Assembly: GCA_002390155.1 (NCBI GenBank) | Contig: DGOS01000002.1 | Location: forward strand, 6,317 to 11,720 | From: Hyphomicrobiaceae bacterium UBA4460 | Lineage (GTDB): Bacteria > Pseudomonadota > Alphaproteobacteria > Rhizobiales > Methyloligellaceae | Direction: 5' to 3' | Length of the DNA: 5,404 bases | In this document: piece by piece, positions 1-5,404 of the stretch | Layout of the letters: every line of letters begins with the position of its first letter | Position numbering within the stretch: position 1 is the stretch's first letter | Notes under the pieces: model-generated | The model's database searches: none | What the model saw: the letters and a program-made list of their open reading frames with translations, nothing else | What the model was told of the DNA's origin: nothing | Position numbers and translations under genes: made by a program

Positions 1-1466
<1,466 letters not shown>

Positions 1467-1481
1467 TGCCGTCGACCTGAC

Positions 1482-1904
1482 ATGCCCGAGACACGTCACA
1501 AGGGTTCCTGCGCCTGCGGTCAGGTGCGCGTCGAGGCGAGGGGGGAGCCGTACCGCATCGGCCTGTGCCACTGCCTGACCTGCCGGAAAGCGCATGGCGC
1601 GCCGTTCAACTTCTATGCGGTGTTCGACCCGGAGGCGGTGAGCGTCGACGGCGACGTGATTGCCTTCGCCAGCACCGAACATGTCCGCCGCTATGCGTGC
1701 GCCGCGTGCGGGGCGCCGGTCTATTCGACTTACGGGCGGACAGACGAGTTCTATCTGCATCCCGGCTCGCTCGACGACATCGGGGGCTTCGAGCCGACCT
1801 ACGAGCTTTGGACCATACGGCGCGAGCCTTGGCTGCCTGAAATCCCGAGCGTGAAGTATCGCTATGAGAAGAGCCGCCCCAAATGGCGGCGTCACGAGAA
1901 CTAG
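1482..1904 (+). CDS. GFA/CENP-V family zinc-binding protein
   Basis: A 140-residue protein of the GFA (glutathione-dependent formaldehyde-activating enzyme-like)/CENP-V fold. All seven cysteines of the Gfa zinc pattern are present: C10 and C12 (GSCACG) with C73 and C76 (CAACG) correspond to the structural zinc site, and C29, C31 and C34 (CHCLTCRK) to the second, substrate-side zinc site. The C-terminal half carries the family's SLDDIGGFEP and EPWLPE segments. There is no signal peptide or membrane segment. Most family members have no demonstrated substrate, and a role in formaldehyde handling should not be assumed from the name. The ATG at 1482 is the only reasonable start, since the in-frame triplets back to the pyrG TAG contain no ATG, GTG or TTG. 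It has no recognisable Shine-Dalgarno, so translation may depend on coupling to pyrG. It probably belongs to the pyrG transcript. Family membership is near certain; the function is unknown. Confidence 0.9.
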   Translation: MPETRHKGSCACGQVRVEARGEPYRIGLCHCLTCRKAHGAPFNFYAVFDPEAVSVDGDVIAFASTEHVRRYACAACGAPVYSTYGRTDEFYLHPGSLDDIGGFEPTYELWTIRREPWLPEIPSVKYRYEKSRPKWRRHEN

Positions 1905-1924
1905 GGTTCCCCGTTGACGGCTCT

Positions 1925-1944
1925 GGGCCATAGCCCCATGGTCC
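1925..1944 (+). other. Small hairpin in the kdsA leader
   Basis: The arms GGGCCAT (1925-1931) and ATGGTCC (1938-1944) pair over seven positions, one of them a G-U wobble in RNA, around the six-base loop AGCCCC. The hairpin ends 5 nt before the kdsA Shine-Dalgarno. It is not followed by a T-run, so it does not look like an intrinsic terminator. It could affect mRNA stability or ribosome access, or be chance in GC-rich DNA. Confidence 0.35.
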
Positions 1945-1949
1945 GCCCC

Positions 1950-1954
1950 AAGGA
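1950..1954 (+). promoter_or_regulatory. Shine-Dalgarno of kdsA
   Basis: AAGGA lies 8 nt before the ATG at 1963, a good spacing. It supports 1963 as the start over the in-frame ATG at 1975, which would have too long a spacing from this site. It is one of the clearest ribosome binding sites in the window. Confidence 0.7.
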
Positions 1955-1962
1955 AATCGCCC

Positions 1963-2814
1963 ATGAACGAAGCCATGAAACCCGCCCCAGCGGCCGAAGT
2001 CGCCATCGGAAATGTCAGGTTCGGCAATGACTTGCCGCTGGCGCTGATGGCGGGACCTTGCGTCTTGGAAAGCCGCGCCCATGCGCTGGAGATGGCCAGC
2101 GCGCTGAAAGAAATCGCCGCAAAACTCGGCGTCGGGCTCGTCTACAAGTCGTCCTTCGATAAGGCGAACCGCACCAGCGCGGCGGGCGCCCGGGGGCTCG
2201 GGCTCAAGCAAGCACTCCCCATTTTTGCCGAGGTTCGCGAGGTGACCGGGCTTCCCGTCGTCACGGACGTGCACGAGCCGGAGCAGTGTGCGCCTGCCGC
2301 TGAAGCGGCGGATGTCCTGCAGATCCCGGCCTTTCTGTGCCGCCAAACCGATCTTCTCGTGGCGGCGGCGAAGACGGGCAAACCCGTGAACGTCAAGAAG
2401 GGACAATTCTTGGCGCCTTGGGACATGCGGCACGTGGTGGCGAAGGTGACGAGTGCCGGCAATCCCAACGTGCTTGTCACCGAGCGCGGCGTGTCGTTTG
2501 GCTACAACACGCTCGTCTCTGACATGCGCGCGCTGCCCATCCTCGCCGAAACCGGCGCGCCGGTGATTTTCGACGCGACCCATTCGGTGCAGCAGCCTGG
2601 CGGGCAGGGCGCCTCGAGTGGTGGCGAGCGGCGTTTCGTGCCGGTGCTGTCGCGCGCGGCCACGGCCGTCGGCGTGTCGGGGCTCTTTATCGAGACCCAC
2701 CAGGACCCGGACGCAGCGCCGTCGGACGGCCCCAACATGGTGCCGCTGAAAGAGCTGGAGCCGCTGCTTGCCGAATTGATAGAAATCGACCGCTTAGTGA
2801 AGTCCCAAGCCTAA
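1963..2814 (+). CDS. kdsA: 3-deoxy-8-phosphooctulonate synthase (class II, Cys-type)
   Basis: KDO-8-phosphate synthase condenses phosphoenolpyruvate with D-arabinose 5-phosphate in the cytosol, committing carbon to KDO for the LPS inner core. The 283-residue length is typical. Signature stretches of the TIM-barrel enzyme are SSFDKANR (63-70), TDVHEP (101-106), [12 protein letters not shown] (121-132), [12 protein letters not shown] (143-154) and FGYNTLV (179-185). The N-terminal motif is AGPC, with Cys33 where E. coli KdsA has Asn. His207 (DATHSVQ), Glu244 (FIETH) and Asp255 (PSDGP) match the other metal ligands of the Aquifex-type enzyme. It is therefore predicted to belong to the metal-dependent class, unlike the E. 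coli enzyme. The start at 1963 is supported by AAGGA 8 nt upstream. It lies 58 nt after the GFA gene and converges with the DUF1835 gene across 6 nt. The CTP made by the upstream PyrG is used to activate KDO, which fits the shared locus. Confidence 0.97.
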   Translation: MNEAMKPAPAAEVAIGNVRFGNDLPLALMAGPCVLESRAHALEMASALKEIAAKLGVGLVYKSSFDKANRTSAAGARGLGLKQALPIFAEVREVTGLPVVTDVHEPEQCAPAAEAADVLQIPAFLCRQTDLLVAAAKTGKPVNVKKGQFLAPWDMRHVVAKVTSAGNPNVLVTERGVSFGYNTLVSDMRALPILAETGAPVIFDATHSVQQPGGQGASSGGERRFVPVLSRAATAVGVSGLFIETHQDPDAAPSDGPNMVPLKELEPLLAELIEIDRLVKSQA

Positions 2815-2820
2815 GACGTT

Positions 2821-3801
2821 TTACGCCGGCGCAATGAGACGCGCCGCTTCACCATCCCAGCGCCACAGATTGTCTTCCGTGAGGTGCGTGCCGCCCCACC
2901 AGTGATCCACTGCGCGGTGCTTGGCCCAATCGGCGCCGCCCGCAAGCACCGCCTTGCCGAGCGATGTCAGGCTCAAGCGGCTGGTGAGATAGGCCTTTGC
3001 AAGTTCGGGATCTTGATACTGAAACGGCGCGGACTCCAATCCCGCAATCAACGGTTCGTCGGCAAGCGCAAGCTGGTCCAGCAATCGCCAGAAGCTCCAA
3101 TCGCCCATGAACTCGGCGTCTTCCATCTTCTGCACCGCGACGAAGGCTCCGAGCGCGGTCGCGGACTCGTCGGCTTCGATCGCTGCAAGCATCTGCCGCT
3201 CTGTGCGGGAAAGACCATCCGCTCCCGGAAGTTCCTCCAGCATCCGCACGACAGCCGCGTGCAAGAACGGAAGCACGGAGAGGTCTTCATCGAGCAGCGC
3301 GGCCCACGCTTCGGGAGTCGGCTGACGAAAAGCGGCCCATGCGCGTTTGGCCAGATCGAGCTGCGCTTGCGTGACCGGCACCGCAGACGCCGCAAGTTGC
3401 GGAATCGCGTCAGGTTCTTGGCGGCCGATATAGTCCTCGACCTGGACCAGCGAAAGCAATCCGGCTTGAGGCGGATGATCGGCGAACCAATCAAGGACCT
3501 GCAAGAGTTGCAGCTGGTCGTATAGGTCGTGCTCAAACCACAGCATGACGCGATCGAACTCAGCGCTGATGCCGAGTCCGCGGTCACGCGCCGTCATCTC
3601 GAACTCTATGGTGCCGACATCACTTCCGGCCAAACCGGCCAAGTATTCAGCGCGGGCCTTGGCAAGAGCCTCTCGCGTGTCGGTGAGAGGCACCGGCCCT
3701 TCGTGCAACACGTCACGCCAAGGCAAGACCTCGGCGCCGATCAGCGTCTTGCGCAGGAGCTCGCCCGCAACATCGCCGTTGGTGATGACCAGGTCGGTCA
3801 T
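2821..3801 (-). CDS. DUF1835 domain-containing protein
   Basis: A 326-residue protein of unknown function. The N-terminus (LVITNGDVAGELL followed by LPWRDVLHEGPVP, residues 4-38) is the typical DUF1835 signature, and WFEHDLYDQLQLL (88-100) is its second conserved block. The rest is mostly helical: SRTERQMLAAIEA (198-210) resembles the helix of a small winged-helix segment, GDWSFWRLLDQLA (233-245) follows, and the C-terminal WWGGTHL and WRWD motifs (301-307, 313-316) close the family domain. There is no signal peptide or transmembrane segment. ATG 3801 was chosen because it puts the conserved domain at the N-terminus and lies 4 nt after the queF stop; an ATG at 3873 would overlap queF by 68 nt and add a tail that is just the other frame of queF. 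A weak GGGGA (3815-3819) lies 13 nt upstream. It is probably co-transcribed with queF. No biochemical role can be assigned. Confidence 0.88.
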   Translation of the reverse strand: MTDLVITNGDVAGELLRKTLIGAEVLPWRDVLHEGPVPLTDTREALAKARAEYLAGLAGSDVGTIEFEMTARDRGLGISAEFDRVMLWFEHDLYDQLQLLQVLDWFADHPPQAGLLSLVQVEDYIGRQEPDAIPQLAASAVPVTQAQLDLAKRAWAAFRQPTPEAWAALLDEDLSVLPFLHAAVVRMLEELPGADGLSRTERQMLAAIEADESATALGAFVAVQKMEDAEFMGDWSFWRLLDQLALADEPLIAGLESAPFQYQDPELAKAYLTSRLSLTSLGKAVLAGGADWAKHRAVDHWWGGTHLTEDNLWRWDGEAARLIAPA

Positions 3802-3805
3802 CCGA

Positions 3806-4267
3806 TCAACCGCGTCCCCGATAAGGCGCCACGCCCTGGTCGGGGATCCAGACGCCTTCGGGCGGCGTACCATGCTGCCAAAACACGTCGATGGGAATGC
3901 CGCCGCGCGGATACCAATAACCGCCGATCCTGAGCCAAGACGGCTCGATCAAGTCCACGATCTGCTTACCGATGGTGAGGGTCGCATCTTCATGGAACGC
4001 GCTCGCATTGCGAAAGCTGGCTAGAAACAGCTTGAACGACTTCGACTCCAAGAGCCATGCGCCGGGCGCATAGTCGATGACGAAATGTGCGAAGTCCGGT
4101 TGCCCCGTCACCGGACAAAGGCAGGTGAACTCCGGCGCGGTGAAACGCGCCACATAAGCCGTGTCCGCATGCGGGTTGGGGACGCGCTCCAGCACCGCCT
4201 CTTCAGGCGAGCCAGGAACTTTCGTCTCTTGCCCAAGCTGCCGCAGGCCTGTGATCTTGCGCGTCAT
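3806..4267 (-). CDS. queF: NADPH-dependent 7-cyano-7-deazaguanine reductase (preQ0 reductase), type I
   Basis: QueF reduces the nitrile of preQ0 to the aminomethyl group of preQ1 with two NADPH, giving the base that Tgt inserts at the tRNA wobble position on the way to queuosine. At 153 residues it is the short, single-domain (Bacillus-like, T-fold) form rather than the long E. coli form. Visible motifs are [13 protein letters not shown] (47-59), with Cys51 as the thioimide-forming nucleophile and Asp58 as the proton donor by analogy with B. subtilis Cys55 and Asp62; the QueF signature ESKSFKLF (74-81); FHED (91-94), whose His and Glu contact substrate; and PRGGIPID (120-127). The catalytic set looks complete. 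The ATG at 4267 is supported by GGAG 6 nt upstream inside the end of queD. It starts 3 nt after the queD stop and ends 4 nt before the DUF1835 start, so it sits inside a compact operon. Confidence 0.97.
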   Translation of the reverse strand: MTRKITGLRQLGQETKVPGSPEEAVLERVPNPHADTAYVARFTAPEFTCLCPVTGQPDFAHFVIDYAPGAWLLESKSFKLFLASFRNASAFHEDATLTIGKQIVDLIEPSWLRIGGYWYPRGGIPIDVFWQHGTPPEGVWIPDQGVAPYRGRG

Positions 4268-4270
4268 CGT

Positions 4271-4651
4271 CTACTCCGCAGCGAGCCGCATGGGCGGTCC
4301 ATGATAAACGCAGCCCTCGTGGCAGGAATCCCGCGCCACCACGATCTCGACCAGGCCGGGAAGCCGGTTGTGCAGCCGGTCCCACAGCCACATGGCGATG
4401 CGTTCCAGCGTGGGATATTGCAGGCCCTCGACCTCGTTCAGCATGCGGTGATCGAGCGCGTCGCGCGCCTCCGCCACGGCGGCGTCCAACTCATCGAAAT
4501 GCACGATGATGCCCGTGTCCTCGTCGGGCTCGCCGTCCACGGTAATGCGCGCACGGAAGGAGTGTCCATGCACCCGCGAATTCGGGTGACCCGGTGGCGC
4601 CGATGGCAAGAAGTGCGCCGCCTCGAAGAAGAATTCTTTGTAGATACGCAT
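4271..4651 (-). CDS. queD: QueD / 6-pyruvoyltetrahydropterin synthase family protein with atypical active site
   Basis: By family and context this is 6-carboxy-5,6,7,8-tetrahydropterin synthase, which converts dihydroneopterin triphosphate for 7-deazaguanine synthesis. The 126 residues match the usual length of about 120. The zinc ligands are present: His13 (FEAAH), His28 and His30 (HGHSF). So are the DH pair of LDHRMLN (Asp67, His68) and the C-terminal CxxxC-Y-x-G block (Cys110, Cys114). Unusually, the catalytic Cys of E. coli QueD (Cys27, in HKCGRLHGH) aligns with Asn24 (HPNSRVHGH), and the pterin-anchoring Glu (E. coli Glu110, KET) aligns with Asp108 (RDS). The only cysteines are near the C-terminus. 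ATG 4651 is the only plausible start, because an in-frame TAA lies three codons upstream (4661-4663) and FEAAH follows at once; no Shine-Dalgarno is visible. It lies between queE (59-nt gap) and queF (3-nt gap). Family and pathway assignment is strong; the exact reaction is less certain. Confidence 0.9.
   Translation of the reverse strand: MRIYKEFFFEAAHFLPSAPPGHPNSRVHGHSFRARITVDGEPDEDTGIIVHFDELDAAVAEARDALDHRMLNEVEGLQYPTLERIAMWLWDRLHNRLPGLVEIVVARDSCHEGCVYHGPPMRLAAE
4274..4277 (-). promoter_or_regulatory. Shine-Dalgarno of queF inside the end of queD
   Basis: On the minus strand GGAG directly precedes the queD stop codon and lies 6 nt before the queF ATG when the TAG and the 3-nt gap are counted. 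The site is covered by ribosomes finishing queD, an arrangement consistent with translational coupling of the two genes. Confidence 0.6.
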
Positions 4652-4710
4652 AGGGGCTGTTTAGGGGATTTCGCGTGACCGGACCAGAGGTTAGAGCAGC
4701 CTCGCGACGT

Positions 4711-5346
4711 TTACGGCAGGCCCAGCAATTTGTGGGTCTGCAGACTCAAGCGCCATTTGGGATGGGCCAGGCAATAATCAATGGCCGCCTGCAGATGTTT
4801 GACGCCGCCGGTGCCATCGTCCAACGGTTGCAGCAGGTAATGGCTGAAATTGAGCGTCTGGACCTCCTCCGGCCACAGCCTGTCTTGCGGATAGACCAGC
4901 TTCAGCTCATCGCCTGAGCGCTGCCGGAGCGGCGCGCCGGGCTTCGGACTGACGCAGACCCAATCGATCGAGGTGAGCACGGGGAGGGTGCCGTTCGTCT
5001 CGATGGCCACCTCAAAGCCGACTGTGTGAAAGGCATCGACCAACGCCTTATCGACCTGCAGCATCGGCTCACCGCCGGTCAGTACGACGAAGGGCGGCGT
5101 GCCCGAATTGCCGCGCCAGGTCTCGCGACAAGCCACCGCCAAGGCATCGGGGCCCGCGAACTTGCCGCCGCCCGGACCATCGGTCCCAACAAAGTCCGTG
5201 TCGCAGAAATCGCAAATCGCCTGCGCCCGATCCACCTCGCGGCCCGACCACAGATTGCAGCCCGCAAAGCGGCAGAACACCGCCGGCCGCCCGGCCTGGG
5301 CGCCTTCGCCTTGCAGCGTGTAGTAGATTTCCTTGACGGTATACAT
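4711..5346 (-). CDS. queE: 7-carboxy-7-deazaguanine synthase (radical SAM)
   Basis: QueE is a radical SAM enzyme that contracts 6-carboxytetrahydropterin to 7-carboxy-7-deazaguanine (CDG), the precursor of preQ0. Its 211 residues match the proteobacterial family. The cluster cysteines are Cys30, Cys45 and Cys48, a CX14CX2C pattern rather than the usual radical SAM CX3CX2C; this longer insertion is known for proteobacterial QueE such as the Burkholderia enzyme. Other landmarks are YTLQGEG (9-15) at the N-terminus, the SAM-binding GGEP (91-94), ETNGT (116-120), SPKPG (133-137) and the C-terminal QTHKLLGLP. All expected motifs are present. ATG 5346 gives the canonical MYTVKEIYYTLQGEG start, and no ATG, GTG or TTG lies further upstream in frame within the window. 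No clear Shine-Dalgarno precedes it. It is the first visible gene of the queE-queD-queF-DUF1835 run. QueC, which turns CDG into preQ0, is not seen and may lie to the right. Confidence 0.97.
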   Translation of the reverse strand: MYTVKEIYYTLQGEGAQAGRPAVFCRFAGCNLWSGREVDRAQAICDFCDTDFVGTDGPGGGKFAGPDALAVACRETWRGNSGTPPFVVLTGGEPMLQVDKALVDAFHTVGFEVAIETNGTLPVLTSIDWVCVSPKPGAPLRQRSGDELKLVYPQDRLWPEEVQTLNFSHYLLQPLDDGTGGVKHLQAAIDYCLAHPKWRLSLQTHKLLGLP

Positions 5347-5360
5347 CTGGCGCGGAATTT

Positions 5361-5374
5361 GACGCCTTCGCGTC
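5361..5374 (-). other. Small hairpin upstream of queE
   Basis: On the minus strand GACGC-GAAG-GCGTC forms a perfect 5-bp stem with a 4-base loop, ending 14 nt before the queE ATG. No T-run follows. I do not recognise a preQ1 riboswitch in the 58 visible nt, but too little leader is present to exclude one. The 5347-5404 stretch shows no recognisable coding end; it has no stop codon in any minus-strand frame, so an upstream gene could run into it. Confidence 0.25.
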
Positions 5375-5404
5375 CCGCGAGCAAGTGCCGAGGTGCCGCA
5401 ACGT

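Noticed and set aside
1914..1942. TTGACG as the -35 box of a kdsA promoter
   Set aside because: No acceptable -10 element lies 16-18 nt downstream; the region there is GC-rich and part of the hairpin.
1606..2700. Minus-strand open frame of 364 codons opposite the GFA gene and kdsA
   Set aside because: Antisense shadow with Arg-rich composition and no recognisable motif; kdsA on the other strand has complete family motifs.
2824..2831. Palindrome CGCCGGCG at the kdsA/DUF1835 junction as a terminator or operator
   Set aside because: Only 8 bp, no loop or T-run, and inside the last codons of the DUF1835 gene; such palindromes are common by chance at this GC content.
2884..3525. Plus-strand open frame of 213 codons opposite the DUF1835 gene
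   Set aside because: Arg/Leu/Gln-rich mirror frame of a gene with recognisable family motifs; no plausible ribosome binding site or homology.
3799..3873. Upstream ATG at 3873 as the start of the DUF1835 gene
   Set aside because: It would overlap queF by 68 nt, and the added 24 residues resemble no part of the family; ATG 3801 begins right at the conserved domain.
4085..4678. Plus-strand open frame of 197 codons opposite queF and queD
   Set aside because: Rich in Arg, His and Val as expected for an antisense frame; queF and queD have clear catalytic and zinc motifs.
5347..5404. preQ1 riboswitch in the queE leader
   Set aside because: Only a 5-bp hairpin is visible; no adenine-rich tail or pseudoknot partner of the preQ1-I type can be recognised in the 58 nt available.

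Overview
The window is a GC-rich, gene-dense, ordinary-looking chromosomal segment. Protein similarity and gene order point to an alphaproteobacterium, probably in the Hyphomicrobiales (Rhizobiales). The supporting signs are the pyrG to kdsA order, a class II (Cys-type) KdsA, a short type-I QueF and a QueE with the CX14CX2C cluster motif. The lineage is inferred from recalled protein families, not from a search.

Plus-strand block (1-2814): the 3' nine-tenths of pyrG (CTP synthase), a small GFA/CENP-V family zinc protein 15 nt downstream, and, after a 58-nt gap holding a small hairpin and a good Shine-Dalgarno, kdsA (KDO-8-phosphate synthase). PyrG supplies CTP. KdsA makes KDO-8-P, which is later activated with CTP to CMP-KDO for lipid A/LPS core assembly, so the pyrG-kdsA pairing makes metabolic sense. 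The GFA gene has no obvious link to either.

Minus-strand block (5346 down to 2821): queE, queD, queF and a DUF1835-family gene, read in that order. QueD makes 6-carboxytetrahydropterin, QueE converts it to 7-carboxy-7-deazaguanine, and QueF reduces preQ0 to preQ1 for queuosine tRNA modification. The intermediate enzyme QueC is not in the window and could lie beyond the right edge. The last three genes are tightly packed (gaps of 3 and 4 nt), which suggests one transcript with the DUF1835 gene as a passenger or partner. The two blocks converge with only 6 nt between stop codons.

No mobile element, CRISPR array, tRNA, rRNA or convincing intrinsic terminator was seen, and no stretch over 300 bases lacks a gene. 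I did not find a clearly new system. The most interesting points are a QueD lacking the usual catalytic Cys (Asn instead) with Asp for the usual pterin-binding Glu, and the uncharacterised DUF1835 gene at the end of the queuosine-precursor operon.
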